Shown here piece by piece: positions 9,663 through 20,721 of a stretch of 64,000 nucleotides of DNA. The position numbers and the translations under genes are program-made. Under the pieces are notes generated by a model. The model saw nothing but the letters and a program-made list of their open reading frames with translations. It was not told where the DNA came from and searched no databases. Every line of letters begins with the position of its first letter. Position 1 is the stretch's first letter. Location: positions 5,890,001-5,954,000 of the forward strand of contig NW_026944383.1 in NCBI RefSeq assembly GCF_033439725.1, in the 5' to 3' direction. This DNA comes from Neurospora tetraspora (lineage: Eukaryota > Ascomycota > Sordariomycetes > Sordariales > Sordariaceae).

Positions 9663-11792
9663 ATGGACTACGTGCAAAAGGGCGCATGGGCGCGGGACGC
9701 TCTGCGCAACACCATATCCGCTGTATCTTCAACCTCGTCGTCGATATTGGCAGTCAGAGATGTCCTGAACAGCAGTGAAGAGGGCGGCGACCCCCTTGAC
9801 TTGCTCCCCCCAGATAAGCTCGAATACCTCTTGAAGCTTGTCCAGGCTATGTACGACGCACGCTTCATTGCCAGCTGCTACAACATTGCCGTCCTCTTCA
9901 CCATCCTCGTCTTCGCCATTTGGCACTGGCGCGAATCCAGACATGACCGACGAAAGTGGTTGGCTAGGATAAGGGGGACAAAATCAGACTCAGCCCACAC
10001 AACGAGGACGACGACAAGAACGACACAAACGCCTTCCTCGCCAGCATCATCTAGCCGGTCCAGCCCCGGCACATCCACGCCCACCGGCGACTGGAAAGAC
10101 AACCTCGTTGATGTCGAACGATCACCACTCCTGAGGGGGCGCACATCCAGCCTCACCATCAACTCAACCCGTCTCGACCGCAAGCCGTCCATCTTCAACA
10201 CTGTCTCCTCCTGGCTCGCCCGTCAACCGCCACCCATCCCCATCATCAACCGCACCCTCCCCAGCAACGGCACCTCCGTCTTCATCACTTTCTGGATTTT
10301 GTTGAATGTCTTCTTCCAGATGCTTCTCATCCCGCTCCGCTGGGACTTCTTCTTTGTCTTCGGCGACAAAATGGGCTTCATGATCATCGTCAACCTCCCC
10401 CTCCTCTACCTCCTGAGCGCCAAGAACCAGCCCCTCCGGTTACTGACCGGCTACTCGTACGAAGCGCTCAACATCTTCCACCGCCGCGTCGGCGAGATGA
10501 TGTGCTTCATGGCGCTGGTGCACTTCAGCAGCATGGTCACCTGGCAGTTCGTCCTGGCCGAGGACTGGATGTTGGCGTCCAAGACCGCGTGGGCGTACTT
10601 CACACATCCGCTTATCCTCTGCGGTCTGGGCGCTTTCACGTCGTTTGAGCTGATCTACTTCACTTCCCTGGGAAGTTTCCGGCAGCGCTGGTACGAGCTC
10701 TTCCTCGCCTCACACGTCTTGCTCCAGATCGCCGCGCTCGTGTTTCTCTGGTTCCACTTCGACACCAGCCGGCCTTATGTCAGCTTGTCACTCGCCATCT
10801 TTGTACTCGACCGGCTCGTCTGGCGACTGCGCTTTAAGCGGGCCACCGTCACCGCCGACCTGGAAGTGTTGGAAGACGGCCAGACCTTTCTACTCTCAGC
10901 AGACTGGGACATCATCCCACGTGCTGCTCAATCCAGCGGCAGTCAACAACCCTGGAGGAAGTTCTGGAACTCAAACAAATCCATCCTCAACGGCTGGCAC
11001 CCCACCGACCACGTCTTCCTCACCGTCCCCTCCCTAGGCAGTTCCCACGCGTTTCAAGCCCACCCGTTCACCATTGCGTCTGCCGCCCCCGTTATCTCCC
11101 ATATCTCCCACTCTACCACCTCAGGCGAACAGCAACAGCAACAGCAACCCACCCACGCATGGTTCAACCTCCTCATCCGCTCCTACTCCGGTTTCACGTC
11201 CGACCTCCTCCGCCACGCTCAAGCGGGCCATAGCCGCGTATCCGTCCAACTAGACGGACCCTACGGCTCTTCGCACGCGTTGGATATGCTTCGGGCGTCG
11301 GGGAGTGCCGTTTTGGTGGCGGGAGGCAGTGGGATTGCGGTTACGTTTCCTTTGGTTTGGGCTTTGCTTCAACAACAACCACAGGAGGTACTATCGGACG
11401 GGGAGGAGGAGGACGAGGATGTAGATTTGGATGAGGAAGAGGAGGATAAGATGGTGAGAAGAGGATCGTTGACGAGGCAGAAGCAGAGAGTCCACATGCT
11501 CTGGGTGACGCATTCGAGGTCGCATAGGAATTGGATACCGCAGGAGCAGTTTGATGAGTTGGTCGCGCTGGGATTGGACTTGGTGATTCCGGAGCCGACG
11601 GAGGAGGCGGGGAGGCCGGATGTGGCGGGGATTGTGAAAGGGTGGATCTTGGATGCGGCGAGCGATGGGCTGGAGTCCGCGGTGGTGGTGTCGGGTCCGG
11701 ATGGATTGAACAGGACGGTGAGAAATACTTGTGCTGATGTGATTGGTGAGGGACTGGATGTGAGGATAGCGGTTGAGAAGTTTGGATGGTAA
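9663..11792 (+). CDS. Ferric/cupric reductase transmembrane flavocytochrome (FRE family)
   Basis: This single-exon gene encodes 709 residues. FRE proteins move electrons from cytosolic NADPH through FAD and two haems to reduce extracellular Fe(III) or Cu(II). A first membrane segment lies near residues 72-90, followed by a Ser/Thr/Arg-rich linker. The ferric-reductase membrane domain spans about 205-390. Haem-ligand His candidates are in NIFHRRVG and LVHFSSM (residues ~270-290) and in LASHVLL and WFHFD (~345-365). The FAD-binding motif HPFTIAS is near 467. The NADPH-binding glycine loop AGGSGIAVTFPL is near 552. The C terminus ends VEKFGW, like the FxF/FGW end of family members. Gln and Asp/Glu runs (~490, ~580) are low-complexity inserts. 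There is no obvious cleavable signal peptide. Confidence 0.88.
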   Translation: MDYVQKGAWARDALRNTISAVSSTSSSILAVRDVLNSSEEGGDPLDLLPPDKLEYLLKLVQAMYDARFIASCYNIAVLFTILVFAIWHWRESRHDRRKWLARIRGTKSDSAHTTRTTTRTTQTPSSPASSSRSSPGTSTPTGDWKDNLVDVERSPLLRGRTSSLTINSTRLDRKPSIFNTVSSWLARQPPPIPIINRTLPSNGTSVFITFWILLNVFFQMLLIPLRWDFFFVFGDKMGFMIIVNLPLLYLLSAKNQPLRLLTGYSYEALNIFHRRVGEMMCFMALVHFSSMVTWQFVLAEDWMLASKTAWAYFTHPLILCGLGAFTSFELIYFTSLGSFRQRWYELFLASHVLLQIAALVFLWFHFDTSRPYVSLSLAIFVLDRLVWRLRFKRATVTADLEVLEDGQTFLLSADWDIIPRAAQSSGSQQPWRKFWNSNKSILNGWHPTDHVFLTVPSLGSSHAFQAHPFTIASAAPVISHISHSTTSGEQQQQQQPTHAWFNLLIRSYSGFTSDLLRHAQAGHSRVSVQLDGPYGSSHALDMLRASGSAVLVAGGSGIAVTFPLVWALLQQQPQEVLSDGEEEDEDVDLDEEEEDKMVRRGSLTRQKQRVHMLWVTHSRSHRNWIPQEQFDELVALGLDLVIPEPTEEAGRPDVAGIVKGWILDAASDGLESAVVVSGPDGLNRTVRNTCADVIGEGLDVRIAVEKFGW

Positions 11793-12161
11793 AAAGTGGT
11801 TTGGATATAGAGGCATCATGATGATCACGAGGCGTTGGGGTTCTGTTTCATGGTTCGTTGGGAAAAGAATGAGATCGGCGTTTGTGTGCACTTAAAAGTC
11901 TCATTATCGTTTTATGTGAGAAGTGAACAACTGAGGCGAAGACCGATTAAAGAAAAGTTCCAACCCATTCATTCCCTTGATACCATTCATAACCGATCCT
12001 ATAAACACAAAACTTCCAAAAAAACACCTTATCATACACCTAACTCACCAAACACTGCCTTCCCACTTTTTGAATTTTCCTACCCTGCCCTCAACGCATA
12101 GACTCCTTCCTTTCCGCCTCACCCACTCACTCAACTCCTTCCACGACACACACCTCATTCA
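11793..12161. other. convergent 3' intergenic region
   Basis: This is the shared 3' flank of the reductase and LEA-like genes. It is C- and T-rich, and no gene is seen. Confidence 0.35.
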
Positions 12162-12641
12162 TCACTCCTCACTCCTCTTCATCTCCCCCGCATCCTTCAC
12201 CCCCCTCCCCACCTCCTTCACGCCCCTCTCCACTCCACTCCCAATATTCGACACCGCATCCCCCACGGGCCTTCCCATACCGCCCGGAAGCGCGCTATTG
12301 ACCGTCTCCCCCAGACCCCGAGTAGCCGCGCCCACGGTGCCGCCGAGGGTGTTAGCCACGCCGCCGAGCGTGTTGCCGAGCGTCGAGGTGACGGGCTTGG
12401 CGGCGCCCGCGACGGTGTCGGTCATGCCCGAGGCTGTGCTTGAAGCTTGCTCGGTGGCTTGGCCCATGGTTTCTTGGGCCATTTTGGTTGTCTTTTGGGG
12501 GTCCACTGAGCCTCGTTCCATTTTGTTGGCTTGTGGTTGGTTTTGGGAAGGGGGAGGAGATATGGGTGTTGGTGATTGGTGGGTAAGGTTGTCTTCTTGA
12601 CCTGGTTTCTTGACGACTTTCTTGGTGTTGCCAGTTGGCAT
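12162..12641 (-). CDS. Small LEA-like/Hsp12-like low-complexity protein
   Basis: The predicted protein has 159 residues and no introns in the simplest reading. The C-terminal two thirds are Ala, Gly, Thr, Val and Met rich with repeating amphipathic units (TMGQATEQASSTASG, then LGNTLGGVANTLGGTVG, then GVERGVKEVGRGVKDAG). They resemble LEA or Hsp12-type stress proteins, which stabilise membranes or proteins during desiccation. The N terminus is basic and Pro/Gln rich. A second ATG at about 12521 (ACAAAATGGA) has a stronger context, so the true protein may be about 119 residues. The GTCAAG to ACAAG stretch between the two starts is a multiple of three and could also be an intron. Function is inferred from composition only. 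Confidence 0.6.
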   Translation of the reverse strand: MPTGNTKKVVKKPGQEDNLTHQSPTPISPPPSQNQPQANKMERGSVDPQKTTKMAQETMGQATEQASSTASGMTDTVAGAAKPVTSTLGNTLGGVANTLGGTVGAATRGLGETVNSALPGGMGRPVGDAVSNIGSGVERGVKEVGRGVKDAGEMKRSEE

Positions 12642-13243
12642 CTGATCTCTTTTCTGCTGGTTGGGAGAAGGTGAGATGTGAGAGAGGGAAGAAGAAAGGA
12701 GGAGAAAAAGCAGAAATGAACGGCTGCTTGTTCGAGTCCATTACTTGTATGTAGGGCAATGGGAAGGAGGGGAGGGGAGTTTGACAACACTCGTTCGTCA
12801 GTCTGACAGTACTGTGTGCGGAGGACGCGGCGGCGGGCAAAGTTCCGGGCTTGGGAGACTGAGCAGGTGGAAGCGACGAGGACTGACGTCATAAGCGATC
12901 ATGGAGGGCTTATCGATATCCTAACAACTTTGAAGCATAGAAGCAATTGCGGGAACAGTAATGGCAAGTTCAGTTAGTCTTGAAGGGGTCTGATTCAAAT
13001 GATATTGCTACAAAAGCAAAATTTTTCAATTCATACTTTTTAATTGCTAATTTAACTATTTTGCTTTTAGACATGAATCCATGGTGTTCTCGGTTTTAAC
13101 ATTGCGGTTGAAAAGGGTTGCTATTTCTGAAAAGAAAGGGTCCTGAGACAAAGTCTGGTGGGGCTATCACATGCACTGCAGGCCCCACCTGGGGAAAAAC
13201 AAAAAGAAAGAATTTTTCGCAAGGAAAAAAAGATATAGGAGAC
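12642..13243. other. intergenic region upstream of the LEA-like gene
   Basis: No gene is visible. It contains a short AT-rich segment with an inverted repeat (13012-13068, listed separately) and the poly-T tract (poly-A on the plus strand, 13224-13230) that can terminate the minus-strand tRNA. Confidence 0.4.
13012..13068. repeat. Short AT-rich inverted repeat
   Basis: AAAAGCAAAAT at 13012-13022 is the exact reverse complement of ATTTTGCTTTT at 13058-13068. Looser symmetry extends outward (GATTCAAATG and CATGAATCC). It may be a tiny non-autonomous inverted-repeat element or just an AT-rich hairpin. Confidence 0.4.
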
Positions 13244-13334
13244 TCGGATACCGGGAGTCGAACCCGGGGCTGTTGAGAGAGCAGTCACTCCTGAGAAGTG
13301 AGAGTCAACGATGTTACCGCTACACCATACCCGA
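13244..13334 (-). tRNA. tRNA-Glu(CTC), with intron
   Basis: The acceptor arms TCGGGTA and TATCCGA pair fully, with one G-U. The anticodon stem is GTTGA/TCAAC, and the loop CTCTCA puts anticodon CTC at positions 34-36. A ~21-nt intron follows position 37, as in eukaryotic nuclear tRNAs. The T arm contains the B-box-like GGTTCGACTCC. A T7 run just downstream (plus-strand 13224-13230) fits a Pol III terminator. Confidence 0.88.
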
Positions 13335-14133
13335 TTGAACTGATATGGTCCGATTTGTTGTTGAGAACTAGTCTGTCAGTTCATCTTATAAAAGTAATAT
13401 CACCACTGACAGACCTTTTCAGACATTGGGCCTCAACTTCTTGGAACGATCGCCGCACATTCACATCCATTCTATGATTTTCTGCACGACAGAAGAAGTG
13501 TACAAGCCTTGACTGATCCTGTACTGGTTATGGTCTTCATGTAACAGCTTCCTCTTGTGCACAACCTTGCAGTGGCTTGGATGTGGTTCCCAGTGAACAA
13601 CCCACGGTCGAAAAATCTGATCACGACATCATAGCCTTATCAGATTACCCATAACGCCACGGACACTGGCGGTTATCGTCATAACTGACATGGTCGCCAC
13701 AATTCATCCCTTGGTAAAAGAGACGTAGCTCTTGTTATTGATTTATAGTATCAAAACGGAATGAAGCAATCGTAGTGTTCCCCCACTGCTGTCAGGTTTC
13801 CAACCTGTTGCCAGTTCGCCATCTCAATATCTACCAGGGTGTTAGCTTGTGGCTGTCTGATCACAGGCAGGTCCAGGTCCTACAAGAAATCCCATTCACT
13901 GCCAGCACACTCAGTGCTTCCACCAACCAAAGTCTATCAATGAAGCCGAAAAAACGCCGTCCATTTTGTGTAGTATCGTATCACGTAACCTGTCGTCGCG
14001 GGGTTGTTTCTCTCCGCGGCGCAGCGATGTCGTAGCAAAGGCAAATCGGGAAAGAAGAAAAAAAAAAGGAAACAGCAAGAAAGGTTCCTGGGGTGCTCTG
14101 GTGTGTCTTGGAGACGGAATCAACGGCGATCAG
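13335..14133. other. intergenic region
   Basis: An 86-codon open frame (13775-14035 plus) has no recognisable features. I see no supported gene. Confidence 0.35.
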
Positions 14134-14373
14134 TTAATCGTAACTGAGAGTCCACTCCAGCTTCTCTTGCCGGCGAATGTCCGTATCCCTCTGGGATTGC
14201 CTGGCCTGGTGCGCCTTAACGGCCTGACAGTCGTCGCACTTCTGGGCTTTGTTTGGCTTGCCGATGCGACCGCGGTCTGTCTTGCCGCAATACTTGTGCG
14301 TGGTCTGGTCGGTCCACTGCAAGGGAGGTTCGATGTTGGTGGCCCTGGCGGCCTTGTCGTAGCTGCGACCCAT
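14134..14373 (-). CDS. Small basic Cys protein (79 aa), hypothetical
   Basis: The ATG at 14373 has a good context (CCCACCATGGG) and opens a 79-residue frame starting MGRSYDKAARATN. It contains YCGK, and then CDDC twenty-some residues later, so three cysteines sit in a charged helical region. That could form a metal site or a small knuckle. The tail is basic and then acidic-aromatic. The frame is open 49 codons further upstream, but the internal start looks better. I do not recognise the family. The small size and clean frame make it plausible, not certain. Confidence 0.5.
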   Translation of the reverse strand: MGRSYDKAARATNIEPPLQWTDQTTHKYCGKTDRGRIGKPNKAQKCDDCQAVKAHQARQSQRDTDIRRQEKLEWTLSYD

Positions 14374-15279
14374 GGTGGGGAAATGAAAGATTGACAGTCT
14401 AGTATGATTATGTGTTTGGCAAATGCTATGATAGCATTGGAGTGACTTCAGGGCGGAAGAGGATGTCGTGTCAAGTGAATCGGTTTGTCTCAAGATTGGA
14501 GATGGAAAAGTTGGGGGCACCTTCGTCTTTTAAACGGATGCTGTCCCTTGAAGTTGGGGAAGGAGTGTTACACAAGCCCGGGCCCAGGATATGTGAGAAA
14601 TAAATGCAACGGACTTCCGTAGTCCTTCGGCGTATGTGCATTGCATTTATTTTTCACACAACCTGTCCGGCAAGTGAGTCAAAGCGGCGTGAGCGGATGC
14701 CAATTGGCAACTGAATGGTCCAGTGGCATGACCATGTAGGGTAAAACCACAAATGGGAAACAGTTTATTGTGTGGCAGTTGGATGATGTAATATGCCGAC
14801 TTGGTCATTGCTCGATCAGGTGTCTCTGAAACTCGCCACATCCCTCTTGTGAAACTGCACACCAACGGCAACATCACGTTGGCTCGGAACACTACACGGA
14901 TTGCTGGTTATTTGGTATATTTCAAGTTGTAGTCGAGCCTCGAGTGGGCTAGACCAACGAATTATGACCCCCTCACCATCTTCACCCCTGACCTGGTAAA
15001 CATAAATGAGCAAAGCATGATAACCAGCATGGTATAAGATAGGATAATCCCACGTAAACCCCCATATACGGGGCAGTCTATCTGCCGATATTAGAGTCCA
15101 CCCCATCTATAATCATGATCTCCTCGCCTGCCTTGCGCACTAAGTATTTCTCGGCATAACAGCTATACCCTTAGAAGACCTCGCCAGCCCAGATGTTGTC
15201 GAAACAACACAGCGTAATTAGAGATAACTAGCCCCAACCCAAGGTACGGGCGCTTTCTCTGTGGGATTCCGAACACAGG
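14374..15279. other. intergenic region
   Basis: No gene is supported. Open frames at 14647-14892 and 14816-15106 (minus) show no domain and no good start context. Confidence 0.35.
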
Positions 15280-15644
15280 TCAACGCAGGTTGGATACCAG
15301 TCTGGAATGACGTGTCAAACGAACAGGCGACAAGGGCTTATCGTACTTATTCGGTGAATAGCTGAGCAAAAGGTCGGAACTGGTATCGGAGGGCGACTCG
15401 ACATCAATCTCAAACCTGAGAGGAGATGCCTTGTTGGCGTGACGCCTCAGACGGACGGGTGACAGTGGCTTATCGTACTTGTTTGGCGAATAGCTGAGGA
15501 GTAGATCAGAGTGAGGATTCACGGCGGTTGTGACCGGAGCCTCAAAGCTGAGGAGATCAGGAACACCAGGCGCAGCAACGCCTTGGTTGGTGATATCCTT
15601 GAGTACACCCGTCGTCTGTGTGGAAGAGTGCTCCTTCGCTGAGC
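15280..15644 (-). other. Possible alternative last exon of the STRAP gene, with an internal peptide repeat
   Basis: An open frame without its own convincing ATG runs from a splice-acceptor-like GATTTAG (ending at 15645) to a stop at 15280. It encodes LLLSYSPNKYDKPLSPVR twice (DNA copies about 120 bp apart) and DLLSFEAP between acidic and Ser-rich segments. A GTGTAT donor at 15698 inside the STRAP frame is in the right phase. Splicing 15645-15698 would replace the last residues of the canonical end with a 121-residue tail, giving a 465-residue protein in all. The branch site is weak. It could instead be a separate gene or unused sequence. Confidence 0.4.
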
Positions 15645-15672
15645 CTAAATCGGGGCATTGATGCTTCTTCTC

Positions 15673-16787
15673 CTAGTCGGTGCCACTGCCGGATACACCC
15701 CCGCGCCAGAGCCCGTAATAGCCGTCGCAGTTCTTCCACATCTTGATTGTGCCATCCTCAGACCCTGTTGCATACAGATTGCCGTCGGGAGAAAACGCAA
15801 TGGACCAGATGGGACCGTGGTGGCCCTTGTGCACATCGATCTCCTTGCCCTCATCCCAGGTGTAGACGCGAGCCCAAGTACCCGGTTCCTCGCCAACAAC
15901 AAATTTCCTGCCCTTCAGGTCCAGCCCAACACTAGCAATTCCATGGGGAAGCGTGATCCTCTTGAGCTCGTCCTCAGCCCGGCTTCCACCCCAGAAGTAG
16001 GCGGTTTTGCCCGCAGCTACCGCAAGGACAGGGAGACCGCCGCCAATGTCGGTGGGAGCGCTGTGCGAAGGCGCGAGGGAAACCAGCTCGCAAGACTTGA
16101 TCTCGCCTTCCAGCTTTGCCTCGCGCACACAGCGGCGAGAGGGAAGATCAAACCAGCGTAGCGTATCTCCGGACGCGGTAATGATAACGTTGGGGTCGCG
16201 AGCCCAAACGATGAACTTGATGATATCTTTGTGTACCCCTTCACCAATCTCAAAGGCCTTGGATGCGTCAATCGTGACTGGTTCGGGACTGGTGGCTGAT
16301 GGGGAAGTAGCCGGCCTCTGATCCGCCAGGTCAAAGATGCGAAGCTTCTTTTCGTATCCACCAGTTGCCAGCAGTCCGGAGTTATCGTAAGGATAGGCAA
16401 TGGCGCGGACAATATGGTCGTGCTTGAGGACATAGAGCAGTTCGCCGGTGTGGGTGTCCCAAATCTTGGCACTAAAGTCCGCAGACGAGGTCGCAGCGGT
16501 CGATGCATCAGGGCTAAGCCTTGCTTGCCATGTAGCTCCCTTGTGTCCTAGAAAGGTGCCAATCCAATCACCGGTTTGGCCGTCGCGGAGCATTGGGTTG
16601 CCATCTGTAGGGAAGAGCCACGTCAGTAACTGTGATCATGTATGAAAGACGCGTGCGTACCTTTGCAAGAAGAGATCATGTAGTAGGAATCTTCCTTTTC
16701 GAGCGGTGAGAAGCTCAAGTGGGTGACAGGCCGCGAGTGGCCATGGCAGGTCAAAGGGACTGTCTGACGGCGCGCGGGTTCGGTCAT
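15673..16787 (-). CDS. STRAP-like WD40 protein (serine-threonine kinase receptor-associated / unrip family)
   Basis: STRAP is a seven-bladed WD40 scaffold of the SMN/translation-control type. Exon 1 (16787-16661) and exon 2 (16604-15673) are joined by a GTACGC...CTGAC...TACAG intron and give 352 residues. The start MTEPARRQTVPLTCHGHSR and the MLRDGQTGDWIGTFLGHKG stretch are diagnostic of STRAP. WD repeats follow: AKIWDTHTGELLYVLKH, KLRIFDL, LRWFDL, and SPDGNLYATGSEDGTIKMW near the end. The canonical C terminus GYYGLWRGG...GTD matches the family's end. An in-phase cryptic or alternative intron at 15645-15698 could extend the protein. The gene is divergent from DOA1 with about 1.4 kb between them. 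Confidence 0.87.
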
Positions 16788-18182
16788 TGTGGATCGTGAT
16801 GTCGTGATATGTAAGGACTGAAGCAGGATATGCGAAACCTGAACGGTGGTCGTCCCTTGGAGCGGATATGGAGACGGTGAGTCCCGTCGATTAGTGAGGA
16901 GTATGCGTGGAGAGGCGGCCTAGAGTATCGTAGAAAACGTTGGTGATGACGGCGTGTAGAGAAAAGCCAGGAGGGGCAAATCTATCGTCAGTTTCGCAAG
17001 TCGAGTCGAAGAGTCGGACAAAGGAATGGAAAGCGTAACGGTCGTGAAGAGAAAGATCCCAAAATCGTCAAATGTTCAACCGGAAAAGAAATGGAGAGAT
17101 TATGCCAGAGTGGTTGTCATATCTCGTGGCGCCGTCAAGAGTAAGGATGGGATTGCGTAGAGGAGTAAAGAGGAGAAAGAATGAGTTTGGCGTTGCTCTA
17201 GCTGCGACGGCCGGGGGCGATGCACTGGTGGCACCTGGTTGCCGTCAGGGTGTCCCCTCCGTCACAGGTGCCCCTGCGGAGTCCAGGGACTGCCCGCTGA
17301 AAGTGCCACCGGCAGGCAGGCATCCATGCCCAATATCCCCACCGAGAAGTTGCGGCTTCGTATCTGGTGCTGGTGCTATGAGACGACAGCCCCAGGATCT
17401 ATCGCCAGTTGAAATTGAAGGAACCAACGACACCAGGGAGGTTTATCGTCAAAGCAGTGAAAGGGCTAATGTCCCGAATACTTGCGTAGTAAATACACTG
17501 TGGTGATACCTCTACGTACTCTTAAATTACAGGGCTTAGTGACACGAGTGGTGAATCGGCTGTGATAATAAGTCAATCTGAGCTTCCAAGTCAAGGCGTA
17601 CACAATCGTAACCCTTTACAATACCTTCACACCCCAGAACTATCAGACTAGAAGGGCAGACAGTCCAGATGAAACGTGATTGCAGGTGAGGCTCAGTCAC
17701 CTCAACTTTGTAAACAGAGGGCAAGGGAAGGTCTGACCAGACGAACCTCCCGGGTATCAGTGGCTCAAGCTCCCCCGCCTCCTACCAGGTGCGTCGACGT
17801 CCAACAACAGCGGTGCCCCGCCAACCGCCCCTGCCGATATCGATACGGGCGGTATCCGCAACTCCAGTTCGTCATCTGTCAGGTCCGTATGGAGGAAGCT
17901 GAGGACCGCTCCTGCCATCGGAACTTCGACCCAATTCCATTCCTTCTATTTTCCCAACATTAGTATACCATCGGCTTTCTTACAAATCAAGCGCGTCCCT
18001 TTCTTTTCCATTCACCTGCTATTTTCGCCTTCAACCTGCTCAAGCACGAAACCACGATTTATATTTACGCCTGCGTTGTCCCATCGTCGACTTACCTCCA
18101 AGGAGCACGCTCGCCGCCACTACTGAGCCCCGCCCCCATCTTCGACCCATCACCATCGGCCGAGGTCCCGTCAACAACAACG
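16788..18182. promoter_or_regulatory. divergent promoter region between STRAP and DOA1
   Basis: The region lies between two start codons facing apart. A 144-codon plus-strand frame (17072-17506) has no domain and is not supported. The ~180 bases before the DOA1 ATG are C/T-rich leader sequence. Confidence 0.4.
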
Positions 18183-20721
18183 ATGGTGCAGGACTTCAAG
18201 CTCTCAGCCCAACTAAAGGGCCACGAATCCGATGTTAGTACGGCGACAAAGAGGTCCGTCATTCAAAGCTAACACTTGCGTCACCCAGGTTCGGGCAGTT
18301 AGCTTTCCAGCAGCTAACGTCGTCCTCTCTGCCTCCCGAGACCACACTGTTCGACTTTGGCGCAAGGCGACAAGCCAGTCACCCTTCGACGACACTATCG
18401 TTAGCCAAGGCCATGGCTACATCAACTCTCTCACCTTCATCCCACCTTCTGGCGAATACCCCGACGGCCTGGTTGTTTCAGGCGGCGCCGAGCCCATCAT
18501 AGAGGTCAAGAAGCTGAATGCGACAGCCGATATCAATGCCGAGCGACTGCTAGTTGGACATGGTCACAATGTGTGCACACTCGACGTCTCGCCCGATGGC
18601 AAATGGCTTGTTTCTGGCAGCTGGGATGGCAAAGCGATCGTTTGGAACACTGCTACCTGGGAGATGGCCCATGTGCTCGTCCATAACATGGACAATAGGG
18701 GTGTCTGGACTGTTCTCGCATACGACGCGGATACAATTATTACCGGCAGCGCAGACAATAACGTGCGGATATTCCGACTAAAAGGCGCCACGGGCCTCGA
18801 AATCGAGGCTTCACGCACCCTCAGTACCGGTGATGTTGTGCGCGCATTGTGTAAGCTCCCCTCGGGTCTGAAGGGGCACCCCAGTGGTGCTGACTTCGCC
18901 AGTGCCGGTAACGATAGCGTCATTCGGCTGTGGAAGCTGTCAGGGAAAGAGGTGGGAAATCTCCAAGGCCATGACAGCTTCATCTACTCACTTGCCGCCC
19001 TACCTACCGGCGAAATTGTTAGTTCTGGAGAAGACCGCACTTTGAGAATCTGGAGGGGCTCCGAATGCATCCAGACTATTACACACCCTGCCATCTCAGT
19101 GTGGACTGTTGCCGTCTGTCCCGAAAATGGAGACATTGTGTCCGGTGCCAGCGACAATATGGTTCGTGTCTTCACCCGGAGCGCTGACCGGACAGCGGAC
19201 GCCCAAACCATCGCTCAGTTCGAAGAGTCCGTCCGGAACTCTGCAATCCCACAGCAACAGGTCGGCTCTAATATCAACAAGGAGAAGCTTGATACCAAGG
19301 ACTGGATGCAAACCAATTCCGGGACCAAGGATGGTCAGATCAAGATGATTAGGGAGGAGGATGGCACCATTGGCGCCTACCAATGGTCCATGGGTAAGTG
19401 CATCCAGCCCGCCCTCAGTCTGTGAACCAAGCTAACATGTTACGCAGGCCAACAACAGTGGATCCACGTCGGAACGGTCGTTGATTCTGCTGGTAGCAGT
19501 GGGAAAAAGGTGTCGTACAATGGTAAGGAGTACGACTACGTCTTTGATGTGGATATTGAGGACGGCAAGCCACCGCTTAAGCTCCCTTACAACCTGTCGC
19601 AGAATCCGTACGACGCAGCCACCAAGTTCCTTGGTGATAATGAACTCCCAATCTCGTATCTCGACAACGTCGCCAACTTCATCACACAAAATACTCAGGG
19701 TGCCACCCTAGGACAGACCTCTGAGGCCCCCTCAAGCGACCCTTACGGCACCGACGCTCGGTATATCCCTGGCCAGGACAGTCAACCTGCGAGACCCAAA
19801 TACTTGCCGCATACCGAGTTCCTCAGTTTGACCAATGGTAAACTTGAACCGGCTCTGGCTAGACTCAAGACGCTCAACACCAAACATATCCAGGCCGGGA
19901 ACAAGCATATCGCGATGAATCCCGACAACGTCGAGATTCTTGAGGAACTTGTCAAGCAGCTGCTTCAACCAGCTTCTGCCGCCGGAAAGCTGACCAACTT
20001 GGACGCATCGAAACCCATCCTCCTCACACTTATCACCCAGTGGCCGTACGCCGACAGGCTGCCAGCGCTAGATATTCTCCGTTGTCTTGCCGCCTGGCCC
20101 GCCGCGGCTTCCATCACAGACGACCGCTATGGCGACATCATCGACATTGCGGTCAGAGGAGCGCTTGACGTGGAGGACACTGTAACTGCAGACAGCTCAC
20201 TAAGCGACTTTGTCGCCAACAAGCTTGACGCAACAAAGGCAAATGCTAACAGCGTCATGATGGCTCTCCGTACCATTGTCAACCTCTTCAAGCTTGACGA
20301 CGGCCGGAAGCTCGTAGCCAGCAAAGCTGGCGAGATCCTCTCCCTTATGGGACACATTGTCGGTCTCGACGGGGACAAGGGCGTGATTGGCGCCGAGAAC
20401 AACAACTTCCAGGTTGCCCTGACTTCGGCGGCCTTCAACTTTGCTTGCCTATTTTACAGGGAAAGGAAGTTGGATGCGAACTTGGACGAGATTGCTCTTC
20501 TCATCATGATTGTCGAGGCAACCGTGCGCAAGCAGAAGGATCCTGAAGTCTTGTTCCGCGCTCTCATGGCGCTCGGCATGGTTCTCTCTATTGGCCCACA
20601 GCCGGTAGCGGAGGCGAAGAAGCAGGGAGTTGATGCTTGGTTGACTCCGGTGATCGGGCAGACTCAGGAGCAGCGCCTCAAGGACGTTGCTCAGGAGTGT
20701 CTCGCGTATATTCGGGCGTGA
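18183..20721 (+). CDS. doa1: DOA1/UFD3/PLAA (WD40-PFU-PUL ubiquitin adaptor of Cdc48)
   Basis: DOA1 binds ubiquitin and Cdc48/p97 and controls ubiquitin recycling, endosomal sorting and mitochondrial degradation. Exons 18183-18233, 18289-19393 and 19448-20721 encode 809 residues. The seven WD40 repeats fill residues 1-300 (LKGHESDV, ASRDHTVRLW, VSGSWDGKAIVW, ASAGNDSVIRLW, SSGEDRTLRIWRG). The PFU domain surrounds DGTIGAYQWSMGQQQWIHVG, residues ~375-460. It is followed by a Pro/Ser linker and the armadillo-like PUL domain from ~535 to the end (FLSLTNGKLEPALARLK onward). Both introns have clean AG acceptors; the first donor is GTTAGT. Length matches the family (715-810). Confidence 0.92.

Noticed and set aside
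17072-17506. 144-codon plus frame in the STRAP/DOA1 promoter
   Set aside because: No recognisable domain or splice logic; composition looks like GC-rich non-coding sequence.
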